From positions 2,783,501 to 2,847,500 of the forward strand of contig NZ_CP103300.1 of NCBI RefSeq assembly GCF_025562755.1: 64,000 nt of DNA, written 5' to 3'. This DNA is from Endozoicomonas euniceicola (GTDB lineage Bacteria; Pseudomonadota; Gammaproteobacteria; Pseudomonadales; Endozoicomonadaceae). Below the pieces are notes generated by a model that had not been told where the DNA came from, did not search any database, and was given only the letters and a program-made list of their open reading frames with translations. Made by a program: the position numbers and the translations under genes. Each line of letters opens with the position of its first letter. The stretch's first letter is position 1. Shown here piece by piece: positions 1 through 9,339 of the stretch.

Positions 1-67
1 GGAGCCAGAGTAAAACCTTCAAATCGAATTGAATGACGACAGGGTGAATTCAACGGAGTGCGACTTT

Positions 68-721
68 TCAGCTAATCTGTTGCGATGGTTCCAATATGCC
101 TAATGAATCCAGCCTCGAGGGTAGTTGACCAATGACTTTTATAATATCCAGCTTGCCTGAACATGACAGCAATGCCGGATGAGATCCGGGTTCACCTTCA
201 GGAACCGACTGACCGTTTTGTTTATAATGCCGAATCCAGTAAGGAAGTAGCTCTCCGGTTTCCATATCCCTGAATCCCATTGGGGTTTGTGGAAAAACAA
301 AACGACCATGGTTGGCAAATCGCCAGGCTTCCAGAATCAGCTCACTGCAATACCAGCCTTTTTCTTTACTCGTGTAGTGACTGTCATAGGGCTTATCCAG
401 CTGATCGAGGATAAACTCAACCGCTTTCTCATTAAGGTGTTGATACTCAGGCAACAGTCTGGCGTGAACAACGCAGTATCGTCCGGAAGTATCCAGAACA
501 GAGTGTTGTAGAAACTGTTCCGGGCTGATGCAGCGTACCTGTGGCATAGTCGCCTCAACCACCTTTCCTTCGCCACACTTTTCCTCACCACAATAGACCG
601 CCACATGGTTCAGCAACATACCGTTGTAACCGGCAAAAACACGACTGATGGCGTATTCCAGCTCGCCGCCCGAACGCAACTGGAACAACAGGTCGCCTTT
701 TTGCAGATTAGTGAGTTTCAT
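68..721 (-). CDS. YiiX/YebB-like papain-fold (NlpC/P60-related) hydrolase
   Basis: The protein is about 217 residues and looks like the permuted papain-like YiiX/YebB group. Near the N-terminus is a GDLLFQ strand followed by NHVAVY with the candidate catalytic His. VVEA supplies an acidic residue and WYCSEL the candidate nucleophilic Cys, which is the His-before-Cys order of the permuted family. Members cleave amide or acyl bonds in cell wall or lipid substrates; the substrate here is unknown. There is no signal peptide. A longer frame opens at a TTG at 739, but the ATG at 721 has a purine-rich AAGGCGGG sequence at good spacing, so I chose 721. It follows aroE by 14 bp and is probably the last gene of the leftward purE-tsaC-hemF-aroE cluster. 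Confidence 0.7.
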   Translation of the reverse strand: MKLTNLQKGDLLFQLRSGGELEYAISRVFAGYNGMLLNHVAVYCGEEKCGEGKVVEATMPQVRCISPEQFLQHSVLDTSGRYCVVHARLLPEYQHLNEKAVEFILDQLDKPYDSHYTSKEKGWYCSELILEAWRFANHGRFVFPQTPMGFRDMETGELLPYWIRHYKQNGQSVPEGEPGSHPALLSCSGKLDIIKVIGQLPSRLDSLGILEPSQQIS

Positions 722-735
722 CAGCCCGCCTTTTT

Positions 736-1569
736 TCAAGCCATATCTTCCCGAAGTCGTTGCAACACGGTAAGAGTATCCGGACGTACACCACGCCAGA
801 TCTGAAACTGTTCAGCCGCTTGTTCCACCAGCATGCCCAGACCGTCAATCGCTTTTCTGGCACCCTGTGCAAGACCCCATTGATTGAATACGGTTATTTC
901 TTTGCCATACATCATGTCGTAGCAAACGGTCTGTTGATCAACAATCTCAGCGGGCAGGGGAGGGAGGTCACCCTTTAAACTGGCTGAAGTGCCGTTAATG
1001 ATCAGGTCAAAACGCCCTGACAGGTCGGCAAAGCCAACCGCTGAAACTGGCTGACCGGGAAACCGTTCAGCCAGTGCTTCCGCTTTACTGACGGTGCGGT
1101 TGGCTATTACCAGCTCTGCGGGCTTCTGTTCCAGTATGGGGTCAAGTACGCCACGCACGGCACCACCCGCCCCCAGAATAAGAATACGGGTATTTTCGAG
1201 GTCAACCTGATGATTCACGGTTAAATCACGCACTAGCCCAAAACCGTCGGTATTATCGCCATAAAGCATACCGTCGTTGCTTATCCACAAGGTATTCACA
1301 GCCCCGGCTTTTTCAGCCCTGGGCGTGCGGTGTTGTGCGTGCTCCCACGCCTGCTCCTTGAAAGGAACCGTAATGCTCAAGCCGTGTCCACCACGTTCTT
1401 CTTTAAAGAAGTGGTTAAGGGCTTCAGCAAAACCATCCACAGGTACCAGCCGGGCGTTATAATGCAGCCGCTGCTCCGTCTGGCTGGCGAATAAAGCATG
1501 TATGTACGGTGATTTGCTGTGAGCAACAGGGTTTCCCATTACAGCGTACAGGTCAACAGGGCCAGCCAT
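736..1569 (-). CDS. aroE: Shikimate 5-dehydrogenase AroE
   Basis: This 277-residue enzyme reduces 3-dehydroshikimate to shikimate with NADPH in the cytosolic chorismate pathway. Residues 13-20 (NPVAHSKS) form the shikimate-binding loop. K71 in ITVPFK and D108 in GDNTDGFG are the conserved catalytic pair. ILGAGGAVRG near 130-140 is the Rossmann nucleotide-binding loop. The length is normal for AroE. Its ATG overlaps the hemF stop by one base (TAATG), so it is probably translationally coupled to hemF. A hemF-aroE order next to tsaC is common in gammaproteobacteria. Confidence 0.97.
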   Translation of the reverse strand: MAGPVDLYAVMGNPVAHSKSPYIHALFASQTEQRLHYNARLVPVDGFAEALNHFFKEERGGHGLSITVPFKEQAWEHAQHRTPRAEKAGAVNTLWISNDGMLYGDNTDGFGLVRDLTVNHQVDLENTRILILGAGGAVRGVLDPILEQKPAELVIANRTVSKAEALAERFPGQPVSAVGFADLSGRFDLIINGTSASLKGDLPPLPAEIVDQQTVCYDMMYGKEITVFNQWGLAQGARKAIDGLGMLVEQAAEQFQIWRGVRPDTLTVLQRLREDMA

Positions 1570-2498
1570 TAGTGAGACTCCTCAGAACCATTTACCCAGT
1601 CTCTGGGCTTTAGAAAATAGTCGTACAGGCGTGCTTCTTCACTTCCCGGTTGTGGCTGCCAGTTGTAATTCCAGTGTACGACCGGTGGTAACGACATCAG
1701 GATAGACTCTGTACGCCCTCCTGACTGCAAACCGAACAAAGTGCCACGATCATAGACCAGGTTAAATTCAACATACCGTCCACGCCGATACTGCTGAAAC
1801 TGTTTATGCTGCTCAGTGAAAGGGGTTTGCCTGCGCTTTTCAACAATGGGAATATAGGCGTCAATGTAACTATTGCCAACCGCCTGCATAAACTCGAAAC
1901 AGCGCTCGAAAGGCCATTCGTTCAGATCATCATAAAACAGCCCGCCAATCCCTCTTGGCTCGTTGCGATGCTTCAGGAAAAAGTAATCATCGCACCATTT
2001 TTTGTAGCGCGGGTAAACGTCTTTGCCAAAAGGTTCACAGGCTGTCTTTGCCGTGGTGTGCCAATGCCTGCAGTCTTCTTCAAAACCGTAATAAGGCGTC
2101 AGGTCGTAGCCGCCACCAAACCACCAGACCGGTTCTTCCCCTTCTTTTTCTGCCACTATCAGCCGAACGTTGGCATGGGACGTAGGGATAAAAGGGTTGT
2201 CCGGATGAACAACCAGCGATACCCCCATGGCCTGAAAGCTTCGGCCTTCCAGCTCCGGGCGTTTAGCCGTCGCGGAAGCAGGCAACCGTTCGCCGGTAAC
2301 CCATGAAAAGTTTACGCCTGCTTTTTCAAATACCCGACCACCTTCAAGTACTCTCGCACGTCCCCCACCGCCACCATGGTATTCCCAGCTTTCTTCACGA
2401 AAAGTCGTGCCACCCTCCTGCTTTTCAATGGCGGTACAGATAGCGTCCTGCAGTGACAGTAAATAGTTTTTGACCTGTTCTGTTTTTGTCGTTGTCAT
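1569..2498 (-). CDS. hemF: Oxygen-dependent coproporphyrinogen III oxidase HemF
   Basis: This 309-residue enzyme decarboxylates two propionates of coproporphyrinogen III to give protoporphyrinogen IX, using O2, in heme synthesis. Visible family signatures are the glycine-rich HGGGGGRARV near residue 41, NPFIPTSHANVR with the conserved His near 108, WWFGGGYDLTPYYGFEEDC, and GIGGLFYDDLN. The C-terminal YVEFNLVYDRGT and GLQSGGRTESILMSLPP are also typical. The length matches E. coli HemF. It lies 38 bp after tsaC and overlaps aroE by one base, consistent with one operon. Confidence 0.97.
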   Translation of the reverse strand: MTTTKTEQVKNYLLSLQDAICTAIEKQEGGTTFREESWEYHGGGGGRARVLEGGRVFEKAGVNFSWVTGERLPASATAKRPELEGRSFQAMGVSLVVHPDNPFIPTSHANVRLIVAEKEGEEPVWWFGGGYDLTPYYGFEEDCRHWHTTAKTACEPFGKDVYPRYKKWCDDYFFLKHRNEPRGIGGLFYDDLNEWPFERCFEFMQAVGNSYIDAYIPIVEKRRQTPFTEQHKQFQQYRRGRYVEFNLVYDRGTLFGLQSGGRTESILMSLPPVVHWNYNWQPQPGSEEARLYDYFLKPRDWVNGSEESH

Positions 2499-2536
2499 GT
2501 TTCATCCCATACGCGCAGATGGCGTATATCGGCAAC

Positions 2537-3163
2537 TCAGCCGGACCGGATGATCTGCCCGGTTCGTAAGTCACGAATTTCAGAGGGTGTATTTTGCGAA
2601 CCGGTTTCTCCGGGCACGATCAGGTCGACCTGTGTACCAAAGTGCAGTTGCAGTGCCTGCTCGGTTAATAAAGGAGGTTCTCCTGCCCGGTTTGCAGAAG
2701 TAGAAATCAGAGGGTGTCCGGTCACTTCACATAAAGCCTGTACAACCGGATGGTCACTGATACGCACCGCAACGGTATCAAACTGGCCTTTTACCCAGTC
2801 CGGAACCCAGTGGTTAATATCAGGAATCAGCCAGGTGAACGGACCTGGCCAGCGGTTAGAAAGGGCTTGCCGCTGTATTGCCGTCAGCGGCTCCAGTAAC
2901 GGCGCAATCTGAGATTCAGACGCCGCTACCAGAATCATGCCTTTCTCGACGGGGCGGGCTTTGATATCCAGAATGCGATACACCGCATCCCTGTTCCACG
3001 GATCACAGCCCAGCCCCCATACCGCTTCAGTAGGGTAGGCAATAACACCTCCCTGATGCACGACAACCGCTGCCTGTGCGGTAGATACGCTTTTTTCAGG
3101 AGCGTTTTCCGGAGTTTTTTCCAGAGAAGATTCCTCAGAATTTACATCAGGGGTAGCTGTCAT
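2537..3163 (-). CDS. tsaC: Threonylcarbamoyl-AMP synthase TsaC (Sua5/YrdC family)
   Basis: The 208-residue protein belongs to the YrdC domain family, which makes threonylcarbamoyl-AMP from Thr, bicarbonate and ATP for the t6A37 modification of ANN-decoding tRNAs. The core starts near residue 30 with GVIAYPTEAVWGLGCDP, the usual P-T-E and G-L-G signature, then KARPVEKGMILVAAS, and later ISTSANRAGEPP. It has the short TsaC form without the Sua5 C-terminal domain. The first 25 or so residues are an acidic, Ser/Glu-rich extension absent from most TsaC proteins. The gene begins 1 bp after the purE stop region and runs with hemF and aroE. Confidence 0.93.
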   Translation of the reverse strand: MTATPDVNSEESSLEKTPENAPEKSVSTAQAAVVVHQGGVIAYPTEAVWGLGCDPWNRDAVYRILDIKARPVEKGMILVAASESQIAPLLEPLTAIQRQALSNRWPGPFTWLIPDINHWVPDWVKGQFDTVAVRISDHPVVQALCEVTGHPLISTSANRAGEPPLLTEQALQLHFGTQVDLIVPGETGSQNTPSEIRDLRTGQIIRSG

Positions 3164-3164
3164 A

Positions 3165-3671
3165 TTAACCGTTCAGCTGTTGTTGCAGAGCCGCATCTTT
3201 TGCCAGTACTTCTTCAGCGTTGGCCTGACGCTCCATCTTCAGGCGTCCAGCCAACTCTTTGTCACCCAGGGCAATGATCTGTGCCGCCAGATAACCTGCG
3301 TTTTTAGCACCCGCCTTACCAATAGCAACGGTTGCCACTGGAATGCCACCGGGCATTTGTACGGTAGACAGCAGAGCGTCCAGACCGTCCAGTGGGCCCG
3401 CATCAATCGGTACACCAATAACCGGCTTGATCGTCAGGGAAGCAACGACACCTGCCAGATGAGCCGCCATACCTGCACAGGCGATGAACGCAGCACAACC
3501 ACGTTTGTCTGCATCGGTGACAAACTGGTGAGTCGCTTCCGGAGTTCGGTGTGCGGAATGCACTTTTACTTCAACCGGAATATCCAGTTTTTTCAGAACG
3601 TCGATGGCGGCCTGCACCTTAGGCAGGTCCGAATCAGACCCCATTAGAATAGCAACGAATGGCTTCGTCAT
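3165..3671 (-). CDS. purE: N5-carboxyaminoimidazole ribonucleotide mutase PurE
   Basis: PurE (168 residues from the chosen start) converts N5-CAIR to CAIR in purine synthesis. MGSDSDLPK near the start binds the nucleotide phosphate. SAHRTPE carries the catalytic His, and AGMAAHLAGVVAS with PVIGVPIDAGPLDGLDALLS are class I PurE hallmarks. An open frame extends to a TTG at 3698, but the ATG at 3671 has GGAAG five bases upstream and gives the normal MTKPFVAILMGSDSD N-terminus. purK, which often follows purE, is not here; tsaC follows instead. purE is the promoter-proximal gene of this leftward cluster. Confidence 0.96.
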   Translation of the reverse strand: MTKPFVAILMGSDSDLPKVQAAIDVLKKLDIPVEVKVHSAHRTPEATHQFVTDADKRGCAAFIACAGMAAHLAGVVASLTIKPVIGVPIDAGPLDGLDALLSTVQMPGGIPVATVAIGKAGAKNAGYLAAQIIALGDKELAGRLKMERQANAEEVLAKDAALQQQLNG

Positions 3672-3869
3672 AACACTTCCATTTGGATTGATCAGCAAGT
3701 GTCGTATTTTAACAGGTCTTTATAACTATGTCTCAGGCCGTCATAAAGGGCTGGAAATGGCTTATTGAAACAAGTGTCAAAGGTATGGCATATTGATTTA
3801 AGCCATCCTCACCTAGAAGTCAGCTTTTGAATCCATAACAAATACTATTAATAACAGGATTCCAATACG

Positions 3870-5657
3870 ATGATTTATAAAATACTACGAGGTAAATTCT
3901 GTTTCTTTAAGTCGCCTGTTCTATTGTTCTTTTTTCTGCTGCTGCATCGTCATGCATTTGCAGAAAACAGTCTGTTCGGCATCCCCTACACTATGCCCGG
4001 CCAAAAAGTGGCCATAATGCTGTATGCTGCTACACAACCAGAAAAAAACCGGGGCAAAGATCTGGTATTAATTAGTGAAAGTGCAGGCACCGGCTTTGGG
4101 ATTTATGCTTTCCTTTTCAGATTTCAGGAAGTTATTAATGAAGACAGAAAAAAGCCAATTCCTTTTAAGCGGATCATGCTCGGCATAACGGAGGAGGCAG
4201 ACACCGTTAAGCGAATATTCCAGTTTCCTGCTGATTCAAACGACCTCTTATTATTTATGGATGAAGACCTGGAGGAAAGTCCGCTAAACGAAGAAAAAGC
4301 CAGTAGATGGATACAGAACAGCCGCCAGACTATTGCCCTGGTTAACGATGTGATGGGTGATCTGGTACCAGACGGCAAGCGATTCAGAGTCCCTTACTCC
4401 TTCTTTGAAACCTTACACCACACTGAAAACCTGACTGATATATTTGATCTGGATAAAGAATACCAGAGTTTAACCAGAAAACTGCTGTCGACAGAGACAC
4501 TCAATTTAGAAAAAAGTTTTAAAAACCTTAGTCTCGAATACGTTAAAGAAATGATTGAGTATGCCAAAGACATTAGTGAAAAGGAGGTGAATACGTATAC
4601 CCCCTTGCAGGCAAACCTTGCCAGAGAGTTTGGCCTTAGAAGTCATAAAATAGGCTTGTTGCTGAACAAACCCGGAGAACGTTCAGACTATTTAAAACAA
4701 CTTGACCTGCTATCAGAAGCCGAAATCTATGCTTTGACCGGTCAGGATAACAGAAAAAAATCCCTGTCTTTTTTTCAGTCAGGTGATTATTACTACTCCT
4801 ACATGCATACATTATTTGCCAACCTTCAATTCATACAAACCATATCTCTAGCGTCAAACAAGAAAAAACTGACATTAGTAATGAAGATGAAAGCAGAGGA
4901 TTTTAATGATTCCGTTGTTATCGATGCTCTGCGCAAGGTTAATATTACCCGGGTCAACTTCTGGTCAAATCAGTCAGCCGGGTTAACGTTCGACCTGCGC
5001 CCCACTCGGCAAGACAAGCATGGGATTCAGATCAATGTAGTTAATTTATTCCCAACTCCGGAGCTACTGGCTCAATCCCTTGCCTATTTTTCTCAACCTG
5101 TAGTAGGAACAACGGGGGAACTGAGTCTTTTCAGGGCTATTTCTATGGGCAAGCTCCCCCTGCACGAGTGGATGATTTTACAACGGTACCTTAATGACGA
5201 ATTTGCCCGCATTGCTAAAGATAATAACCAGAAAATAATGTACGATTATTTCCATTATTTCTCTCCGGAAGAAAAAGCCAACGCTCTGAGACAGCTGTTA
5301 AAAGACCCCTCAATTATAAAAGCATTCATAAATACCCTGACCACTCAGTACAATGCCTCACCTGTGCTAAAGGGGTTGATTGAGCAAACAATCGATGATA
5401 ACAGTCAGCTGTGGCAGGCTATCAGCAAAATTGATAAAGCAATCGAAGAAGAATCCGTACAACAGTTACCTGAAGAGTGGCAGGACATCGCCTTGTTGAG
5501 ACAAATCAATATCTGGTTTCAGGCATTAAGTATTTCATACGGTACGGATGATATAAATGAAGCCACCAAAGAGATTCGGTCCTATTCAGACAAAATACAG
5601 ACACCTCTTCTAAAAGAAATGTTTTCTGAAATTCATAATAAACTGGGCACTCAGTGA
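3870..5657 (+). CDS. Secreted protein of unknown function, 595 aa
   Basis: I do not recognise the family. The N-terminus has a basic stretch, a strong hydrophobic core (LLFFFLLLH) and an AFA-E site near residue 32, a good Sec signal peptide, so export to periplasm or beyond is likely. The rest is soluble and mixed alpha/beta. A block near residues 390-430 has VNLFPTPELL, then VVGTTGELSLFRAISMGKLP and HEW. This resembles the C-terminal nucleotide-sugar-binding half of GT-B glycosyltransferases, where a Gly/Ser-rich turn precedes an E-A/R-A-I-S helix and a G-K-x-P strand. That resemblance is by eye only. It is a single gene on the + strand between two leftward clusters, with its own 170-bp upstream region, and is lower in GC than its neighbours, which suggests acquisition. 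Confidence 0.75.
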   Translation: MIYKILRGKFCFFKSPVLLFFFLLLHRHAFAENSLFGIPYTMPGQKVAIMLYAATQPEKNRGKDLVLISESAGTGFGIYAFLFRFQEVINEDRKKPIPFKRIMLGITEEADTVKRIFQFPADSNDLLLFMDEDLEESPLNEEKASRWIQNSRQTIALVNDVMGDLVPDGKRFRVPYSFFETLHHTENLTDIFDLDKEYQSLTRKLLSTETLNLEKSFKNLSLEYVKEMIEYAKDISEKEVNTYTPLQANLAREFGLRSHKIGLLLNKPGERSDYLKQLDLLSEAEIYALTGQDNRKKSLSFFQSGDYYYSYMHTLFANLQFIQTISLASNKKKLTLVMKMKAEDFNDSVVIDALRKVNITRVNFWSNQSAGLTFDLRPTRQDKHGIQINVVNLFPTPELLAQSLAYFSQPVVGTTGELSLFRAISMGKLPLHEWMILQRYLNDEFARIAKDNNQKIMYDYFHYFSPEEKANALRQLLKDPSIIKAFINTLTTQYNASPVLKGLIEQTIDDNSQLWQAISKIDKAIEEESVQQLPEEWQDIALLRQINIWFQALSISYGTDDINEATKEIRSYSDKIQTPLLKEMFSEIHNKLGTQ

Positions 5658-5665
5658 ATGGTCAG

Positions 5666-6829
5666 CTATCTCACCCTCAGAAAACCACCCGGGACCGACT
5701 GCACCAGCCCTTCCATTTCCAGCTCGGTCAGAACCACCGACAGTTCTTCGCAGGGCAGTCCTGATACCTGACTGAGCAAGTCCATACTGGCCACATCAAA
5801 ACCCATGCAGTCCAGAACATGCAGATGCTGACTGTTAATCACATCGCTGACTATTTCTGGTTCAGCTTCTTCTTCCTCCAGCATTGGCTCAAGCAGAGGC
5901 TGAAGTTCAACCAGTATATCTTCATGGCTTTCTACCAGAACCGCGCCTTCCCGCAATAACTGGTGACAGCCCTTGGAGAGAGGGTTTAGCACTGAGCCGG
6001 GAACCGCAAATACATCCCGCCCCTGTTCCGCGGCCAGACGGGCAGAAATCAATGAACCACTTTTCTGCTCGGCTTCAACCACCAGAACACCAAGCGATAG
6101 TCCGCTGATGATGCGGTTACGTCTGGGAAAGTGTCCGGGACTGGCAGATGTTCCCAATGGAAACTCACTGACAATGGCCCCCTGCTGGGCAATCAGGGAG
6201 TAAAGGTTGCGATGGTTGCGGGGATAAACCTGGTCAACACCTGTGCCTAATACTGCGACGGTACTGCCATAACTGCTTAAAACCCCCTGGTGAGCAGCGG
6301 CGTCAATACCCAGCGCCAGTCCGCTGGTAATAACCAGACCGCTTTTACCCAGTTCAAGGGCAAGATCATAAGCCAGCCTGCCTCCCTGTGGGGTAGGGCG
6401 ACGACTGCCGACTATGGCCAGCTGGGGTTCTGACAACAGTTTTGGATTACCAACCACATACAACAGTGGTGGTGCATCCGGGATCTCTTTCAATCGGGCG
6501 GGATAATCCGGACAGCTAACACTGAGGATATGGTGGGCTTCACTGGATTCCAGCCAGTTCCGGGTATAGGTAAGCCGTTCACTGATGTCAGGGGTTTCCG
6601 GGTTTCCGGCAATATTCTGTGCGAGCTTATCAGGCAAGCCGGCTTTGAGTTGCTGAAAGGAGGCTGAAAGAATAGCTTCCGGATGACCAAATTCTTTGAG
6701 CAGTGACCGGTAACGAACAGCACCCAGCCCGGGAATAAATGAAAGCAGCAACCATTGGCTCAGTTGCTGCCATTCCTGCTGTTGCGATGCCTGGTGTTCG
6801 GCATGTTGTCTGGTTAGTTCAAGGGTCAT
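5666..6829 (-). CDS. dprA: DNA processing protein DprA (Smf)
   Basis: DprA (387 residues) protects incoming single-stranded DNA and loads RecA during natural transformation. An N-terminal helical region contains SFIPGLGAVRY (helix-hairpin-like). The central Rossmann-like DprA domain has IVGSRRPTPQG, GLVITSGLALGIDAAAH, VLGTGVDQVYP, FPLGTSASPGHFPRRNRII and EAEQKSGSLISA. After an acidic linker (residues about 310-325) comes a C-terminal winged-helix-like DML1 domain from about 335 onward. Its start overlaps the end of the LysM gene by four bases, so the pair is co-transcribed. A lysM-dprA pair near def is common in gammaproteobacteria. Confidence 0.95.
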   Translation of the reverse strand: MTLELTRQHAEHQASQQQEWQQLSQWLLLSFIPGLGAVRYRSLLKEFGHPEAILSASFQQLKAGLPDKLAQNIAGNPETPDISERLTYTRNWLESSEAHHILSVSCPDYPARLKEIPDAPPLLYVVGNPKLLSEPQLAIVGSRRPTPQGGRLAYDLALELGKSGLVITSGLALGIDAAAHQGVLSSYGSTVAVLGTGVDQVYPRNHRNLYSLIAQQGAIVSEFPLGTSASPGHFPRRNRIISGLSLGVLVVEAEQKSGSLISARLAAEQGRDVFAVPGSVLNPLSKGCHQLLREGAVLVESHEDILVELQPLLEPMLEEEEAEPEIVSDVINSQHLHVLDCMGFDVASMDLLSQVSGLPCEELSVVLTELEMEGLVQSVPGGFLRVR

Positions 6830-7860
6830 TCCGGGCTCTTTATGTTATCCCCAATCGTTATGTCTTCGTTTGCTGACAGCACAATACCATAGCTCAATTT
6901 TTCGAACGGACGATAAACCATTATCATTCCCACTCTCTCAGGTGGAAGTTGAAGGCTCTGCCCGGAGACAGGGTCTTTAACCTGAAGGCTTTTATGAACA
7001 CTCAGAAGGTCGCCCTGTTTCAGACCTTCCCGCAAACCCTTATTGATGATAACCGTATTGAGTCGACCAACTCGGTCAACCGCTTCAATCACAGAGACAA
7101 CGGTTCCTTCCACGGGCGCATCCGGAGCGCGGAGGAAAAAGGTGGTCGCTTGTGAGAAAGTGTCGGCGGGTAACACCCGATCACCGGCGCGAACCTCCTT
7201 ATTGCTGTTTAGCAACCTGAGAGTGGCAACCTCCCCGGAGGTTTTAACCATGGCCGCGTTGGCAATATCGATAGCGACCACACCTAACAGCTCACCACTG
7301 GCCGGATCGGAAATAACCTGACCAGAACGGTAAACGCCAAGGGTTCTTCCATGCAGGGCTTTCACCTGGCCTCTGGCATAAATCCGGTCGCCTGTACCGG
7401 CGATAATCCGCTGTTGTCTGGTTCCAAATACATAGGGCGCTGCCTCCATTTCCTGCATATTGGTAAATATCCGGCTGCTGTTCAGGAAAGAGTCTATCGC
7501 CTGAAGAGGAATAGCAGGAATGGCAGACTCTGCCGGGAGAGTGCGAATTTTCGGGCTGAGTTTTATCGTCCGGCCGCTTTCACCTCGTCGTACAATCGTC
7601 AGTCGTGGGCGACCTCCGATATACACCAGACTGATCACATCTCCGGGAAAAATAAGATGAGGGTTATGAATCTGGGCATTCGCATGCCAGATTTCCGGCC
7701 ACAGCCAGGGGCTTTTCAAAAAGCGGTTGGATATATCCCACAGGGTGTCGCCCCTGGTAACGATATATTCTCTTGGGGAGTCAGGTTTGATCGGGCTTGT
7801 GAAGGCAAACCCGGATGTGGCAACACAGGTTAGTAAGACCCCAAGAACGAAGCTTTTCAT
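6826..7860 (-). CDS. LysM-domain exported protein
   Basis: The 344-residue product starts with a Sec signal peptide (MKSFVLGVLLTCVATSGFAF, cleaved near 19). A LysM domain follows around residues 31-80 (EYIVTRGDTLWDISNRFL, then NPHLIFPGDVI), which binds N-acetylglucosamine in peptidoglycan. The remaining 260 residues are a beta-rich region with RIYARG, a VVAIDIANAAM segment and a C-terminal block typical of the LysM protein encoded beside dprA and def. No enzymatic motif is visible. It is divergent from def and overlaps dprA by four bases. Its precise role is not established. Confidence 0.9.
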   Translation of the reverse strand: MKSFVLGVLLTCVATSGFAFTSPIKPDSPREYIVTRGDTLWDISNRFLKSPWLWPEIWHANAQIHNPHLIFPGDVISLVYIGGRPRLTIVRRGESGRTIKLSPKIRTLPAESAIPAIPLQAIDSFLNSSRIFTNMQEMEAAPYVFGTRQQRIIAGTGDRIYARGQVKALHGRTLGVYRSGQVISDPASGELLGVVAIDIANAAMVKTSGEVATLRLLNSNKEVRAGDRVLPADTFSQATTFFLRAPDAPVEGTVVSVIEAVDRVGRLNTVIINKGLREGLKQGDLLSVHKSLQVKDPVSGQSLQLPPERVGMIMVYRPFEKLSYGIVLSANEDITIGDNIKSPE

Positions 7861-8073
7861 GACCGGGTGATTCCTGATTTTTATTTAAATCATTGCCCGA
7901 AGTGCATCAACTAACGCTCCGGACGGGCAGTGAGTGTTACCAGAAATTTCGACCAGAGCGCATCTTTCTGAATAGATACAGGTTGCAGCAGCAGTAATGA
8001 ACTTAAAACTACCTATATACAGAAAAGAAATTTAAAATTAGATTTTAATTTAATTTTTCAATCAGAGACTCCC

Positions 8074-8583
8074 ATGGCACTGCTCGATATTCTGGAATAC
8101 CCTGACGAAAGGCTGCGCACCATCGCCAGGCCAATCAGCGAAGTGAACAATGATGTTCGCAAGATCGTTGATGACATGCTGGAAACCATGTACAACGCCA
8201 AAGGCGTTGGTCTGGCTGCCACTCAGGTGAATATTCATCAGCGCATCGTGGTCATGGATTTCTCTGAAAACAATAGCAAGCCTCTGGTGCTGATTAACCC
8301 AACCTTTGAGCCCCTGACTGAAGATCTGACCGATATCTCTGAAGGTTGTTTATCGGTACCGGGTGTGTATGAGTTGCTGGACCGTCCTGCCTCCGTGCGC
8401 CTGACGGCTCTGGATCGTGACGGTAATGAGTATTCTATGGATTTTGATGGTCTGGCCGCTGTATGTGTTCAGCACGAAATCGATCATCTGAATGGCAAGC
8501 TGTTTGTGGACTACCTGTCCAAACTGAAGCAGGACCGTATTCGTAAGAAGATGGTTAAGCATAAGCGCCTGACAGTGGCGTAA
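8074..8583 (+). CDS. def: Peptide deformylase Def
   Basis: Def (169 residues) removes the formyl group from the N-terminal Met of new proteins. All three signature motifs are present: GVGLAATQ (residues 44-51), EGCLSVPG with metal ligand C92, and QHEIDHLNG with H134, E135 and H138. It would normally be followed by fmt, but here fmt lies 6.8 kb away across an accessory block. The last 33 bases of def are copied three more times downstream (near 9473, 10389 and 11308) as the first bases of each tandem zinc-finger unit. This copy is the intact one. Confidence 0.98.
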   Translation: MALLDILEYPDERLRTIARPISEVNNDVRKIVDDMLETMYNAKGVGLAATQVNIHQRIVVMDFSENNSKPLVLINPTFEPLTEDLTDISEGCLSVPGVYELLDRPASVRLTALDRDGNEYSMDFDGLAAVCVQHEIDHLNGKLFVDYLSKLKQDRIRKKMVKHKRLTVA

Positions 8584-8631
8584 GAAAAAATCTCCGGCAA
8601 ACGGCTAGACAGTGAAGAGGTGGCGACGATC

Positions 8632-9339
8632 TTAATCAAGCCAAAAGTCCAGGGGTAAGTCTTCGGCTTGAATTGGATCGTTGCTTTCACTTCTATTACC
8701 CGCAGCAGTATTATCGCGTAACTCATGCTGTATTGCTGGAAACATATCAGCGATAGATTCCTCCAACGGCGGATAGCTGATCTCCGTGAATGCTGTTTGT
8801 TCTCCCTTCTGAATGACAGTTCTGAAAGTGGCGGCAGGCATATACTGAGTCACGGAACAGGCCGCTCCGCGAGAAGACACTATGTTGCTTATGGCCGTAG
8901 CACTGCCCGAGGAGGCGATGGTCTGGGTTGTTGTCATCACTACACCCGTTGGCTCTTCTACCTGAGAATGGACTGTGGTAACAGTACTGATTCCTTGATT
9001 TGAATGTTTTTTGCCTCTGTGTTGCCTGAGACTTTGGGCTGTAGTGTAGATTTTATTACAATCCAGGCAGTGGAAAGGTTGTTTATTACTGATATGAATT
9101 TTTCTATGGCGATTCAGGCTACTTCTGTCAGCAAAGCATCTACGACAAGTTTCACACTCATAAGGTTTCTCGCCGGTATGGACTCGCTCATGCTTTCTAA
9201 AATTGCTCTGGGTCGAAAAAGCTTTAGGACAAATCGGACACTGAAAAGGTTTTTCGCCAGTATGAGTTCGCATATGTTCGGCTAAACAACTGCGTGACCG
9301 AAAAGCATTTAGACATACATCACAGATAAATTGTGGCAT
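8632..9339 (-). CDS. C2H2 zinc-finger protein, tandem copy 1 (A type)
   Basis: The product is 235 residues from the ATG at 9339, which has GAGGGA upstream; the frame opens further upstream but without a better start. It carries four Krueppel-type C2H2 fingers in the first 115 residues: CDVC..HMRTH, CPIC..HERVH, CETC..HRKIH and CLDC..HRGKKH. Eukaryote-style TGEKPF and TGEKPY linkers join the first three. Predicted helix residues (-1, 3, 6) are S/C/E, T/N/K, D/S/R and T/S/Q. The remaining 120 residues are Thr/Ser-rich then acidic, with EEPTGVVMTTTQTI and a FTEISYPPLEESIADMFP block, reminiscent of an activation or protein-binding tail. No bacterial Ros/MucR features are present. DNA binding, perhaps in a host nucleus, is inferred. 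Confidence 0.88.
   Translation of the reverse strand: MPQFICDVCLNAFRSRSCLAEHMRTHTGEKPFQCPICPKAFSTQSNFRKHERVHTGEKPYECETCRRCFADRSSLNRHRKIHISNKQPFHCLDCNKIYTTAQSLRQHRGKKHSNQGISTVTTVHSQVEEPTGVVMTTTQTIASSGSATAISNIVSSRGAACSVTQYMPAATFRTVIQKGEQTAFTEISYPPLEESIADMFPAIQHELRDNTAAGNRSESNDPIQAEDLPLDFWLD

Noticed and set aside
13..67. Possible gene start at the left edge
   Set aside because: Only 67 bases are visible and no ribosome site or frame could be supported.
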